64,000 nt of DNA from a virus: IMG/VR virus record IMGVR_UViG_3300035670_000045, positions 1 through 64,000 of that record; one strand, given 5' to 3'. The translations under genes were made by a program, and so were the position numbers. Below the pieces are notes generated by a model. That model saw only the letters and a program-made list of their open reading frames with translations. It ran no database searches and was not told the DNA's origin. This document shows, piece by piece, positions 26,604-35,696 of this stretch. Every line of letters starts with the position of its first letter. Positions within the stretch are counted from its first letter, which is position 1.

Positions 26604-27781
26604 TGCCTCTGAAGCCATCTCCCCCGCCCCTACCGTCCCGGTTTCGTTCGTCCTACACGCACAAGGAGGGGGCGAACCCGGGTCAGGTGGAGATGCTGGA
26701 GTGCCGTGTCGTGAACGTCGACATGGTCAACTGGACGGTCGACGTGTACGCCGTCTTCGACCAACGTCGTTTTTTCCACGTGCAGGTAGGCGCCCCTTAT
26801 CTGCACCACTCCAACGGGGAAGGCATCTACGTCATGCCGGAGCTCCATGCGAAGTGCATGCTGTGCCTGCCGGCGGACAGCTCCCCTCCGCATGTCGCGT
26901 ACTTCTTGATGGCGTTCGAGAACGTGGACACCGCGTCGGAGGAAGCTCCGGAAGGTACCGTGTCTCGAGGAGTTACGGGCATGAAGCCGTCGGGTGCCTC
27001 GTTCGCCGGGGGGCGTCCTCGGCACAACCCCGGGGACATCGTGCTACGGGGCAGGGACGGGAACTTCGTTGTCCTCCGGCGTGGCGGGGTGCTGGAGATC
27101 GGCTCGACGGAGCTCTGCCAGCGCATGTGCATCCCCCTGTCGAACACCATGGTGGACGTGTCCGAGAACTACTACCACCACACACCCGGCGGCACGGAGT
27201 ACTGGGGCATCCTGCCTGGGCGTAATGAGGGGAAGTCCGCCACGGAGCACTTCCAGAGTTTTCGCGTGTGGGCCGAGGACAAGTTCGCCGACGTCCGCGT
27301 CAAGATCGGAAAGGTCGGCGACCCCGCGAAAGGCCTCACTGGGAATGGGGTAGTCGGCGATGTGGTCTACGAGGTGTCCGTAGCCCCACAAGGCATCGAT
27401 CCGGAGAGCGGCGCGTACCACGACGTGAACAAGCTCGTGTACCGGATGACCGTGGACCGAGAGGGCAACACCGTGTTGGGGGCGAAGCAAGACCTGACGG
27501 TATACGCAGCTCGACGGCTGCGGCTCGAGTCGGGCGGGTCGATGACCATCCAGGCAAAGGCGGACATCGACATGAAGGCCAGCAGCGGTGTCACCGTCGA
27601 TGGCGGTGCGTTCACGACGATTCGAGGCAGTGTTGTGAAATTGGGGCCGGGTGCTAAGCCCGTGGCGACTCAGGGCAGCATGGTCCGCCTCACGTTCCCG
27701 TTCACCCCGATGGTGGCTGCCCCCGTCCCCATGATCCTCAACGGGATCATCATCACTGGCTCACCCACGGTTCTGGCGTAA
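26603..27781 (+). CDS. Baseplate spike / gp5-VgrG-like protein candidate
   Basis: The 392-residue product starts at an ATG overlapping the RNA polymerase stop (TGATG). The N-terminal part includes an OB-like region (ECRVVNVDMVNWTVDVYAVFD). The C-terminal third has regular short alternating strands typical of triple-stranded beta-helix spikes (LTVYAARRLRLESG, SMTIQAKADIDMKAS, VTVDGG, TIRGSVVKLG), as in T4 gp5 and VgrG tail spikes that puncture the outer membrane. The call rests on this repeat pattern. A myovirus needs such a protein. The next gene may supply the spike tip or a partner. Confidence 0.68.
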   Translation: MPLKPSPPPLPSRFRSSYTHKEGANPGQVEMLECRVVNVDMVNWTVDVYAVFDQRRFFHVQVGAPYLHHSNGEGIYVMPELHAKCMLCLPADSSPPHVAYFLMAFENVDTASEEAPEGTVSRGVTGMKPSGASFAGGRPRHNPGDIVLRGRDGNFVVLRRGGVLEIGSTELCQRMCIPLSNTMVDVSENYYHHTPGGTEYWGILPGRNEGKSATEHFQSFRVWAEDKFADVRVKIGKVGDPAKGLTGNGVVGDVVYEVSVAPQGIDPESGAYHDVNKLVYRMTVDREGNTVLGAKQDLTVYAARRLRLESGGSMTIQAKADIDMKASSGVTVDGGAFTTIRGSVVKLGPGAKPVATQGSMVRLTFPFTPMVAAPVPMILNGIIITGSPTVLA

Positions 27782-27783
27782 CG

Positions 27784-28419
27784 ATGTACAACGGCGCAGT
27801 TTTCGGGGGGGACATCGGGTCGGTCAACGTCGGGCTGTTCGCCGCGGTTGGCCTACTCGGCCCACTCTTGGCCCAGATCGACCTGATGCTGTACGGCTCG
27901 ATCGGCATCGGTGCACTTCACGCAGACTTCTCCCTGCAACTCAGCGCAGCACTTCAGGCGTCCCTCGACATCGGGCTGAACTTGTCGAATCCGTTCATCG
28001 GGTTCTCGCTAGCCCTCAGTGCGATTGCCACGCTGCAGGCACAGATTGCACTGGCACTGTCTGGGCAGATCTCGTTCTCGTTGGACGTATCCCTACAGTT
28101 GAGTGCCAACGCCTCGTTCTCTGCCGCTTTGAGTGCGCGGCTCGGCGGACTGGAGCTCGTAATCCAGGCGGCGATCGCCCTCAAGATTCCTGCGATCGAG
28201 TTCCTCGCCCGGCTGAACCTGTCCGCGGGGCCACTACTGGTCGCGAGCTGGGAGGACATGCGCCTGGACCAAGCTGCTGCACAGTTCCAGTTCGACGCTG
28301 CCAACGGTATGAGCTATGGCCCCACCACGATCAACGCGTTCGACATGACGTACGGTGTGGTCATCTTCACGAAAAGCCCGGTTGCCTGGGCAAGTCTGCG
28401 CGCTGTGCTTGTGACGTGA
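27784..28419 (+). CDS. Leu/Ala-rich repetitive protein following the spike gene
   Basis: A 211-residue protein made largely of short Leu/Ala/Ser-rich alternations (SLQLSAALQASLDIGLNLS, FSLALSAIATLQAQIALALS), either amphipathic strands or long helices. It has almost no charged residues between about 40 and 150. The C-terminus is more globular. There is no clear ribosome-binding site; the gene starts 3 bases after the spike gene. It could be a membrane-interacting or fibrous baseplate component. I do not recognise it. Confidence 0.68.
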   Translation: MYNGAVFGGDIGSVNVGLFAAVGLLGPLLAQIDLMLYGSIGIGALHADFSLQLSAALQASLDIGLNLSNPFIGFSLALSAIATLQAQIALALSGQISFSLDVSLQLSANASFSAALSARLGGLELVIQAAIALKIPAIEFLARLNLSAGPLLVASWEDMRLDQAAAQFQFDAANGMSYGPTTINAFDMTYGVVIFTKSPVAWASLRAVLVT

Positions 28420-28445
28420 CCTTTTCCACAAATCGCATCTATACT
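28416..28445 (+). promoter_or_regulatory. Candidate promoter GTGACC-N18-TATACT
   Basis: TATACT is the most consensus-like -10 box in the window, 11 bases before the ATG at 28457; GTGACC lies 18 bases upstream. A start about seven bases downstream of the box would leave a leader of only about five bases before the ATG. It sits in the 37-base gap between two plus-strand genes. Confidence 0.5.
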
Positions 28446-28456
28446 CGGTGAGTCCC

Positions 28457-30478
28457 ATGCGAAACCTCTACCTCCCGAAGCCCGTGTACAACATCCCCTC
28501 CTTCGCGAAGGAGGCGGCGGCGCTGGTGCCCTTGTCGGAGCACACGGAGAGCTGGCCGGAAGAGATTCTCCGGGAGGTGCACAAGCAGCTCCCTTACGTC
28601 GCGGACTACAACCTCGACGTCGAGATGAGCCGCATGGACGCCGAGCTCGGGTACGCCTTCGGTCATGTGACCGTCAGCGGACGGTCCGAGGTCACTCCGC
28701 GGCCGGGGGCCGAGTCCTTCTCTGGAGTCCAGAAGGTCCGGATCCCGCTCATCGTGAAAGAGCGGAAGCTGTACCCGCTCGATACGCTGGTCACCTCCGA
28801 CGCGGTGATGCTGCCGCTGACCGAGTCTCGCCTCCGTCAGGCCCTGTTCCGCCCCCAGATGTTCGATGTCACGGCGACGCCTCCGGCCGACCGCAGCCTG
28901 ATGTCCCAGCTCTATCCGCCGTACCGCCAGAACCTGGGCGCGATCTCCGCGGGTAGCGCCGGCGGCGACATGCACCTCGTGGGCAAGATGGCGTCGGAGA
29001 GCTCCGCAAAGCTGCGGGAACAGGTCGAAGCGGCACTCGAAGCCAAGAAGAACGCGGGCATCCCCAACTCGTCGAACCCCAAGGCCCCTGCGGGACCGTC
29101 CATCAAGCAGCAGCTGCAGAAGTCCGCGTCCATCCTCGAGGCGGTCCAGTCCCAGGTCCCGCCGGAGCTCGTCATCGAGATGGCCCCTCTGCTCGTGGGG
29201 CTGACCGAGAAGAACGCTGCAGCGGCCCAAGCCGTGGCGGCCATCACCCGGTTCGAGTTCTCTCCGGACCCGCAGAAGACCGCGAGTGAGGGCCCGGAGA
29301 TCGATGTCTGGCAGGTGCGCCAACGCGAGGACGGGGACGGCTATGTGCTGAAGGTGGCGGATGTCACCGGGGGCGTCTCCGAGTCCGTGATCGACCGCCG
29401 CCAGCTGGTGAGCCTCCTTGGTGCCAAGATCGCGATGGAAGTCGACACCGCGGGCGCAGTGACGGGGGCTACGTCGGAGCCCGAAGCGCCTGCCGACGAG
29501 CCCGAGGCCTCGGTCATCACCGAGGCGGGCACGTACAAGGTCATGGATCTCCAGGGGAAAGAGGTGACGGGCCTCGTGTTCCCGAACCTCCTCGACCCCA
29601 CTCAGGGCAAGGCGGTGCCGAGCTCCCTGTTCCTGAACGGGTCGATCACCTCGTACCAGCCGGACATCGTCGGGGTACGGGTGGGTGACGTCACCGAGCC
29701 CCCTACGGGGGAGCCCGGCGGCATGGGCTCTTGGTACATCCCGGACGGCCAGGACGGACCCACCATGACGGTTCCCCTGAAAGTCCTGGGGCACCTCCCT
29801 GGCGGCTTCCTCGTCGAGAAGGCGGATGGGGAGCAGGCCACGGTGGAGCTTCCGCCGAGCGCGAAGTTCGTGCCCTTCGGGCAATCCGACACGACGAGCC
29901 TGCTCAGTTCGGAGGAGTCTGCAGCCCTCGCGAAGAGTGCACAGCTCGGAGTCGAAATTCGGGCGAGCTCGTCCACCAACATCGAGTTGGCCCCGGTGGT
30001 CGGCACGAAAGAGGCGGGGGCCCGGGAACGCTACGACTACGACGGCGCGCTGTTCGAGCTTGCTCGAGCGGGCGTCCGGCTCGAAGAGGCTTCCACCAAG
30101 ATTGCCTCGTCTCTGGCGGGAAACCAGACGACCTTCGTGGCAGCCCACCCCCGCCCGCGACAAGTGATGGCGGCGGAGAAGACTGCGGCGCCTGCGGCGT
30201 CCGAGCTCCGGCGCATCCTGGTCAAAGAGGCGGAGGACATCCCCGACCCTCAAGCGGTGGACACCGTGCTCTCCCTCGGGTTCATCACCCCGGACAACGA
30301 GGCCACGTACATGTCGTACCTGCCGCAGCTGGAAAGCGTACAGAGCAAGCTCTGCGAGCTCCTGATTGCGTCACGGGTAGGCCTCCGTCAGGTGCCGCCC
30401 ACCCCGGTGGAGAAGTGCGTGCGTGCCCTCGAGGAAGTGATCGATGGCTTGAAGGTCATCGCATTTCGGAATAACTAA
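28457..30478 (+). CDS. Large virion-associated protein of unknown function
   Basis: The protein has 673 residues from ATG 28457; an in-frame GTG at 28448 is possible but lies directly behind the -10 box. The N-terminal domain of about 170 residues is mixed alpha/beta. It is followed by a helical region with K-x-A motifs (KMAS, KSAS, KTAS), a beta-rich central domain (about 270-500) with SH3-like short strands, and a helical C-terminus with more K-x-A sites (KEAG, KIAS, KTAA, KEAE). The density of these motifs groups it with the head proteins. No catalytic motif is visible. Confidence 0.75.
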   Translation: MRNLYLPKPVYNIPSFAKEAAALVPLSEHTESWPEEILREVHKQLPYVADYNLDVEMSRMDAELGYAFGHVTVSGRSEVTPRPGAESFSGVQKVRIPLIVKERKLYPLDTLVTSDAVMLPLTESRLRQALFRPQMFDVTATPPADRSLMSQLYPPYRQNLGAISAGSAGGDMHLVGKMASESSAKLREQVEAALEAKKNAGIPNSSNPKAPAGPSIKQQLQKSASILEAVQSQVPPELVIEMAPLLVGLTEKNAAAAQAVAAITRFEFSPDPQKTASEGPEIDVWQVRQREDGDGYVLKVADVTGGVSESVIDRRQLVSLLGAKIAMEVDTAGAVTGATSEPEAPADEPEASVITEAGTYKVMDLQGKEVTGLVFPNLLDPTQGKAVPSSLFLNGSITSYQPDIVGVRVGDVTEPPTGEPGGMGSWYIPDGQDGPTMTVPLKVLGHLPGGFLVEKADGEQATVELPPSAKFVPFGQSDTTSLLSSEESAALAKSAQLGVEIRASSSTNIELAPVVGTKEAGARERYDYDGALFELARAGVRLEEASTKIASSLAGNQTTFVAAHPRPRQVMAAEKTAAPAASELRRILVKEAEDIPDPQAVDTVLSLGFITPDNEATYMSYLPQLESVQSKLCELLIASRVGLRQVPPTPVEKCVRALEEVIDGLKVIAFRNN

Positions 30479-30483
30479 AAGGG

Positions 30484-31473
30484 GTGATCCGTCGCAGCCC
30501 GGCAGAGCGGTACCTCAAGTACTTGCTCTGCCTCCCCAGCACGCAGAGTATCCAGGCCGTCCTCGAGCTGTGTGAGTTGAAGCAAGTCGACTCGGTCGGG
30601 GAGGACTACCTGCGGCGGTTGTCCCTCAGCCTCGAGTTGCCCATGAGCTTTGCGCCGCAGGACCCCCGGCACTGGGAGTCCCAAGCGACGCTGATGCGGC
30701 TTGGGATCTACGAGCTCTTCCAGCAGAACTCTGACACCAAGGCGATGTGGGAGATCTTGGAGTCCCCACGCGCCAAGGAGTTCGTCGAGTCCATGGCGTT
30801 ACTCGGGGCTCCGACGGGTGTAGTGGCCGACCAAGTCGCCGCGAAGTACGAGATCCAGTGCACGGAGGAGTCCCTTCGCCTGTACCTGAAGTTCTTCTGG
30901 GACCTGACGTTGGTCGACTCCACCGAGACTCGCGCGCTGCTCTCCCTGCGGTGGAAGACGACGAGCATGAAGCCGGTGGTGACTGGGCGTGCGCCGGATG
31001 GGTCCCCCATCACTCGCGAGCATGACGCAGTTACCCACCTCGAGGCCCTGGGGAAAGCGATGCACGGGGATCCGAGGCATATCGCTTCGTCACTCCCGTC
31101 TTCCCCGTACACCGCGCTGGTGGCCCAAATGCGCATGGGCATGCTGCCGAACAAGCTCGACACCCGGAAGACGCTCGAGACCGCCGAGAAGATGCTGGCG
31201 CTTAGGTTGCTCGAGTCCGCTTCCGGGACCGGCCCGTTCGATGCGGAGCGGTCGGGCCAGTGGACGTCGAGCATCAAGAACTTGCGGGAAGTCATCTCCA
31301 ACATGTCGCCTCCGGAAGAGGCCCTTGCCCGTCAGATCAACGCGTTCGCCATCGAAGTGTCCAGCGACCCCGTACCGGGAATCCACTCGCTGACGGGTGG
31401 GGATCACACAACGCAGCTGCTCCCCGACAGCCTCCTGCAGGGGCATGGTGAGGACGATGGTGAAGTACCTTAA
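30484..31473 (+). CDS. Hypothetical 329-residue helical protein
   Basis: The protein is not recognised. GTG start at 30484, preceded by AAAAGG. Almost entirely alpha-helical with an N-terminal basic stretch (RRSPAERYLKYLL). It lies between a virion protein and the genes before the terminase, so a packaging role (small terminase or adaptor) is conceivable, but no helix-turn-helix is obvious. The C-terminal 28 bases overlap the start of the next gene. Confidence 0.72.
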   Translation: MIRRSPAERYLKYLLCLPSTQSIQAVLELCELKQVDSVGEDYLRRLSLSLELPMSFAPQDPRHWESQATLMRLGIYELFQQNSDTKAMWEILESPRAKEFVESMALLGAPTGVVADQVAAKYEIQCTEESLRLYLKFFWDLTLVDSTETRALLSLRWKTTSMKPVVTGRAPDGSPITREHDAVTHLEALGKAMHGDPRHIASSLPSSPYTALVAQMRMGMLPNKLDTRKTLETAEKMLALRLLESASGTGPFDAERSGQWTSSIKNLREVISNMSPPEEALARQINAFAIEVSSDPVPGIHSLTGGDHTTQLLPDSLLQGHGEDDGEVP

Positions 31474-31897
31474 CGAGCGGGTCGCCTCTCCGGGAGATTT
31501 GGCTCAGCTTGCCACGGAGGGTGCGCACGGCATCGACAACGTCACGGCCCCGCAGTTCAAGTGGGACAACCGGTACACAACGTTCGAGGCGGAGTACCAC
31601 ATCTGTGAGTACACGGGCGACGTGACGATCCACTTCTTCCCGAGCTCGCAAGACAACCTGTACCTGAAGGTCTGGGTCCAAGAATTCGGGCCCATGCTCG
31701 AGACGTGCGTTTTGCGGGAGTGGCATCCCGACCCAAGCCGGTTCCGTGCTGCGTGGACCGAGGAGCTCAGCTCTTGGTGGCTTCGGGCGTATGGGTTTGG
31801 GCGGGGGCTTGGGGTGGAGGCTCTTCGCGAGCGATTTTTTGATGCGTTGGACGCGGCCATGGACCTACGGTTAGCCCCACCTGCCAAGCGTGGTTGA
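31445..31897 (+). CDS. Hypothetical 150-residue protein
   Basis: The protein is not recognised. ATG 31445 or ATG 31457 may be the start; the second follows GAGG closely. The sequence is aromatic-rich (YTTFEAEYHICEYTGDVTIHFF, SSWWLRAYGFGRG), suggesting a compact beta-rich fold. The last 131 bases overlap a minus-strand gene in antisense. It lies two genes before the terminase large subunit. Confidence 0.68.
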   Translation: MVRTMVKYLNERVASPGDLAQLATEGAHGIDNVTAPQFKWDNRYTTFEAEYHICEYTGDVTIHFFPSSQDNLYLKVWVQEFGPMLETCVLREWHPDPSRFRAAWTEELSSWWLRAYGFGRGLGVEALRERFFDALDAAMDLRLAPPAKRG

Positions 31898-32120
31898 CCA
31901 GCCGGATGTCCCACGTGCGTAGCTTGACCCCGACATCCCGGAGATGGTCCCGCAGTACGGCACGGAGCGTGTTGGTGTTGCACGTGCGCCGTACGACGAA
32001 CCCGTACTCGCCTCCCCCGTCTTCCCCTCGCCGGGCGTACCTGCCTGTTGGGAGGAATTCCACCCCAGCGCGCTCTGCGGATAGTAGTGCGGATTCCAAC
32101 TCATTCTGGAACGGGACCAT
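31767..32120 (-). CDS. Minus-strand hypothetical protein in the packaging region
   Basis: 117 residues. It fills the 240-base gap between two plus-strand genes and overlaps the end of the first. Third codon positions are GC-rich as in genuine genes of this phage, and the protein looks globular (GVEFLPTGRYARR, EYGFVVRRTCNTNTLRAVL, VGVKLRTWDIRLVNH) until a Pro-rich tail. It lacks an obvious ribosome-binding site close to the ATG. Lone reversed gene; function unknown. A regulator is possible. Confidence 0.6.
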   Translation of the reverse strand: MVPFQNELESALLSAERAGVEFLPTGRYARRGEDGGGEYGFVVRRTCNTNTLRAVLRDHLRDVGVKLRTWDIRLVNHAWQVGLTVGPWPRPTHQKIAREEPPPQAPAQTHTPEATKS

Positions 32121-32138
32121 CTTCGGAGCATACCTCGA

Positions 32139-33968
32139 ATGAGCCAGCCCTTCTCAGCCTCTGACACGTTGGACGACGACAACGAGGAGGTCCAGCTTCT
32201 CTCAGACGACGAGATGCGTCGTATCCATGAGGGTGGGATCTGGTTCCCCGAGCCCGAGCCGATCGAGTGGCTCTACGACGGTTCGGAGGAGGAAGACGCC
32301 GGCGTCCGCGGTACCGTGCCTCTGAAGCTGTCGGACTTCACCAAGTTCGCGTTCCGTTTGCCCTCGGGGGACACCGGGGAGTTTGCGCCGTTCTCCTTCG
32401 AGGGTCGGCGTCACATGCTTCGGATCTACGACACTTCGGCCAAGAAGATCCTCCTCATCTGCGCCCGCCAGACGGAGAAGAGCACGTCCCTTGGGAACAA
32501 GTCGATCGGGCGTAGCTGCCTGATTCCTGGGCACAAGACGCTATACGTGTCGCCGTCCGCTCTGCAGTCCAAGACGTTCTCGATGGACCGTATCAAGGAC
32601 CCCATCGAGACGAGCGAGATTCTGAGGGGCTACACCACCAGGCACCTCAGCCAGAACGTCTTCCAGAAGCAGTTCGTGAATCGCAGCCAGATCATGCTGC
32701 GTTACGCGTTCCTCAACGCGGACCGGGTACGCGGTACGACTCCCTGGTCGATCATCCTCGACGAGTTCCAGGACTTCCTCGCGGACACCATCCCCGTCAT
32801 CGAGCAAGCGTCCTCCCACGCTCCGGCAAACCACCGCACGTTCATGTACGCGGGGACCCCGAAAGGGGCGGACAACCCCATCGAGTACCACTGGTCGGGG
32901 GTCACCCGGCTGGGTAAGCCGATGTCCACGATGTGCGAGTGGGTGGTGCCGTGCGAGGGGTGCAGGCACTGGAACATCCTCGGCGAGAAAAACATCGGGA
33001 AGAAGTTCCTCATCTGTGAGCGGTGCGGGAAGCAGATCCACCCGCAACACGATCGAGCCCAGTGGGCGGCAGGAAATGCGAACGCGGAGTACGAGGGGTA
33101 CCGCATCAACCAGCTGATGGTCCCGTGGCGAAAGTGGGACGACATCCTGGCGGACTACGGCAAGTACACCCGGGACAGGTTCTACAACGAGGTGCTCGGC
33201 ATCTCGTTCGACTCCGGTATCCGTCCTCTCACGCTCGCGGAGCTCAAAGCGAACTGCAACAGCAGCGTCAGCATGGCGGAGCTCCGGCTCGAGGCGTTCC
33301 GCAAGCAGCTCATCTCCGACAATGCGCCCGTGTTCGCCGGGGTGGACTGGGGGCAGGACGGCTCGAGTTACACGGTTTTGACCTTGGCGACCTACGTCAA
33401 CAACCGGTTCCGCGTGTTCTTCATCCACCGGTTCGAAGGGGCGGACTTGGAGCCGGATGTCCAAGTGGCGAAGATCATCCGCATATGTCGGGCGTACCGC
33501 GTCAAGGTCATCGGTGTGGACTACGGCGCGGGGTACGTGCAGAACAAGCAGCTCATCCACGCCTTTGGGGCGACGGTGGTGCAGCAGTACCAGTACGCGG
33601 TGCGTCTTCGGGCCAAGCTCGCTCGCGAAAAGAACAATCGACGCTGGATCGTGAACCGGTCGGAGATCATGAGCGACATGTTCTCTGCGCTCAAGCGTAA
33701 GAACGTGTTCGAGCTGCCACGGTGGGAGGAGTTCGGGACGCCTTACGGCCAAGACATCCGAAACATCTACACGGAGTACAACGACAAGCTGCGCATCATC
33801 GTGTACCAGCACCGGCCGGACCGGCCGGATGACAGCTTCCACTCCATCACGTTCTGCTTCCTGGCATCGATGCTGGTTCGTCCACGCCCGGACATCATCA
33901 CTCCGCGTCGTGAGCTTTTCCCCGAGCCGATCCTTTGGAGCTACGACGACGGTGCTTCTCAAGGTTGA
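32139..33968 (+). CDS. Terminase large subunit
   Basis: The 609-residue packaging ATPase and nuclease. ATPase: Walker A-like CARQTEKST (about 108-116) and Walker B WSIILDEFQD (about 202-211). RNase H-like nuclease: FAGVDWGQDGSSY (about 400), VIGVDYGAGY (about 457) and a DDSFHS segment (about 564) supply acidic residues. Between them lies a zinc-ribbon-like pair CEGC...CERC (about 270-295), as in GpA-type terminases. It cuts and pumps the genome through the portal. The gene is flanked on both sides by single minus-strand genes; the downstream one overlaps its 3' end by 71 bases. Confidence 0.93.
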   Translation: MSQPFSASDTLDDDNEEVQLLSDDEMRRIHEGGIWFPEPEPIEWLYDGSEEEDAGVRGTVPLKLSDFTKFAFRLPSGDTGEFAPFSFEGRRHMLRIYDTSAKKILLICARQTEKSTSLGNKSIGRSCLIPGHKTLYVSPSALQSKTFSMDRIKDPIETSEILRGYTTRHLSQNVFQKQFVNRSQIMLRYAFLNADRVRGTTPWSIILDEFQDFLADTIPVIEQASSHAPANHRTFMYAGTPKGADNPIEYHWSGVTRLGKPMSTMCEWVVPCEGCRHWNILGEKNIGKKFLICERCGKQIHPQHDRAQWAAGNANAEYEGYRINQLMVPWRKWDDILADYGKYTRDRFYNEVLGISFDSGIRPLTLAELKANCNSSVSMAELRLEAFRKQLISDNAPVFAGVDWGQDGSSYTVLTLATYVNNRFRVFFIHRFEGADLEPDVQVAKIIRICRAYRVKVIGVDYGAGYVQNKQLIHAFGATVVQQYQYAVRLRAKLAREKNNRRWIVNRSEIMSDMFSALKRKNVFELPRWEEFGTPYGQDIRNIYTEYNDKLRIIVYQHRPDRPDDSFHSITFCFLASMLVRPRPDIITPRRELFPEPILWSYDDGASQG

Positions 33969-34461
33969 GGTAGTACATGCCCCTCACCGTGTCGACCACC
34001 GCCTCTCCGTCCGTGGTCTGGTGATCCAGTTGGACCTGACCACCAGCCGCGAGAAAGGCCGTTTGCCGGCACACGTTTGCTGTGTGTTGCAGGCGAGCGC
34101 GGAGGACGGGGTCTTCCGTTGCGATGTACATGCGACGAAACAGCTCGATGAACACGCCCCAGGGGCGGGATTCCCCCGTCAGCAAGGCGGAGAGTCTCCA
34201 GTACGCATCTGTCACTCCCGCGAACGACTTGATGAGCATTTCGGCCACGTCATCCGGGAGGTGACCGCCCTTGCAGCCGTCGGTAGCCAGCTTCCGAAGG
34301 CGACGGATCTCGTCCTCCTCCGTACTCAGTGGGGTGACGTCCAGGGCAAGGATGCGGAGGAGCCCATCGAGCATCGCGGCGTTCTGCCTGGCCAGGTGAA
34401 GCGCGGTGGACACGTCGAGGAGGAGTTTTTTCGACTTTCTTCCGCTGGGCTGTTCTCGCAT
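33898..34461 (-). CDS. Minus-strand hypothetical helical protein after terminase
   Basis: 187 residues, helical, with a basic N-terminus (REQPSGRKSKK) and basic C-terminus (KHRRRSSKGSARGK). AGGAA precedes the ATG. It overlaps the terminase 3' end by 71 bases in antisense. Not recognised. The basic tails could bind nucleic acid. A lone reversed gene between terminase and the head module is an odd arrangement and could be a separately expressed regulator. Confidence 0.7.
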   Translation of the reverse strand: MREQPSGRKSKKLLLDVSTALHLARQNAAMLDGLLRILALDVTPLSTEEDEIRRLRKLATDGCKGGHLPDDVAEMLIKSFAGVTDAYWRLSALLTGESRPWGVFIELFRRMYIATEDPVLRARLQHTANVCRQTAFLAAGGQVQLDHQTTDGEAVVDTVRGMYYLNLEKHRRRSSKGSARGKAHDAE

Positions 34462-34481
34462 GGTATTCCTGGGGTACAGAG

Positions 34482-35696
34482 ATGAGCAGCAGATTCACGG
34501 ACTTTTTGGACCGTCAGCAACGTCACTCCAAGCCGGTCAGCGGCTCGGAGTTGGAGTGCTTCGGGAAGTCTGCTGCTGCGGATTGGGTAGCGGGTAGGTT
34601 CCCCACTGTCCACGACGCCGTAGTCTCGTCCGTCAAAGAGGCGCGTCTCTCTCCGGAGCAAGTGCGGCGTGTGGTGGAGTTCGCGAACATCAACTCGTAC
34701 CTAAACCTCTTCCGAAAAGAGGGTGGGGTCAACAAGTACATCGACTTCGGTGAAGCCGGGCCGGCAGACCCGTCGGATGTACTTCGGGACCTGAACGACG
34801 GCGGCAACACGGTGTCCGACATGGGAGGCAGCGAGAAGATGGGACAGATCACCCCGGAAGGGCATCACGTAGGTCAGGTCTCGGAGGCGCAGCTGTTCGC
34901 CGCCCTGTTCCCCGGTGCAGGTGCGGAGAAGACCGCGAGCGTGGAGGCGCGGCTGGCGTCATCCACCGCCGAGCTCTGGGACGTTCACACGAAGCTTTCT
35001 CACGCCATCTCCGAGGCGCAGGGGCAGTTGGGGCTCCTGCAGCACTACGCGGCCCCTGTGGTGGAGGAGTTCACCTCGAACATCAAGGAAGCGACCCGCG
35101 CCGGGCACTCCTTGGGAGAGCTCGTCTCCGTTCTCCAGCAATTCGGACAAGACGGCCACGTCAAGTCCGCGATGCTCGCCGTCATGCCTCGCTTGTCCTC
35201 GGAGGTGTTCCACACCTCGGAGGAGGTGGCCGAGAGCTTCCGAAAGGAGGCGTCGAGTGTGGGGCGGCCGGACCCGGATCACCCGCTGATCCAGTCGTTC
35301 CATGGGCTCGTGGCCTCGCTCGAGAAACTGGCAAGCGCTCGGGAAGAGCTCGAGGAGCTCACTGGTGCGCAGGCTCGAGTCCGCGCACAGCTCAAGGTGG
35401 CGTCCGGCGGTCTCGTGGGGAAAGGGTGGCATGCCCTCAAGAGCACCGCGGACTGGGCCGGCAAGGGCGGAGAGGCCGCAGGGCGTGCGCTCTTCGGCGG
35501 GGACGGGAAAGCGGTCGGACACGCGGCTCGAGCTTTGACCTACGCTGCTCCGGTAGTGGCGGGGCACGAGGTGTACCGCCGGGTCCTCAAGAACTCCCCC
35601 GTGATGTCCGCCGCGCGGTCGGTCGTTCCTGGGACGAACGAGTACTACGCGGCTGAGATGGACGGAAACCCCTACGCCATGATGGGTGGATACTGA
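34482..35696 (+). CDS. Head-module protein with K-x-A motifs, unknown
   Basis: 404 residues, mostly helical. K-x-A sites recur: KSAA, KTAS, KEAT, KEAS, KLAS, KVAS. The region 150-320 looks like coiled coil. Residues 330-380 are Gly/Ala-rich and weakly hydrophobic. The stop overlaps the ATG of the next gene (TGATG). First of the capsid-assembly module; possibly an internal virion or core protein processed by the protease two genes later. Not recognised as a family. Confidence 0.72.
   Translation: MSSRFTDFLDRQQRHSKPVSGSELECFGKSAAADWVAGRFPTVHDAVVSSVKEARLSPEQVRRVVEFANINSYLNLFRKEGGVNKYIDFGEAGPADPSDVLRDLNDGGNTVSDMGGSEKMGQITPEGHHVGQVSEAQLFAALFPGAGAEKTASVEARLASSTAELWDVHTKLSHAISEAQGQLGLLQHYAAPVVEEFTSNIKEATRAGHSLGELVSVLQQFGQDGHVKSAMLAVMPRLSSEVFHTSEEVAESFRKEASSVGRPDPDHPLIQSFHGLVASLEKLASAREELEELTGAQARVRAQLKVASGGLVGKGWHALKSTADWAGKGGEAAGRALFGGDGKAVGHAARALTYAAPVVAGHEVYRRVLKNSPVMSAARSVVPGTNEYYAAEMDGNPYAMMGGY

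Noticed and set aside
28439-30253. 604-residue minus-strand frame
   Set aside because: Reverse of the plus-strand virion gene; Arg/Leu/His-rich shadow composition.
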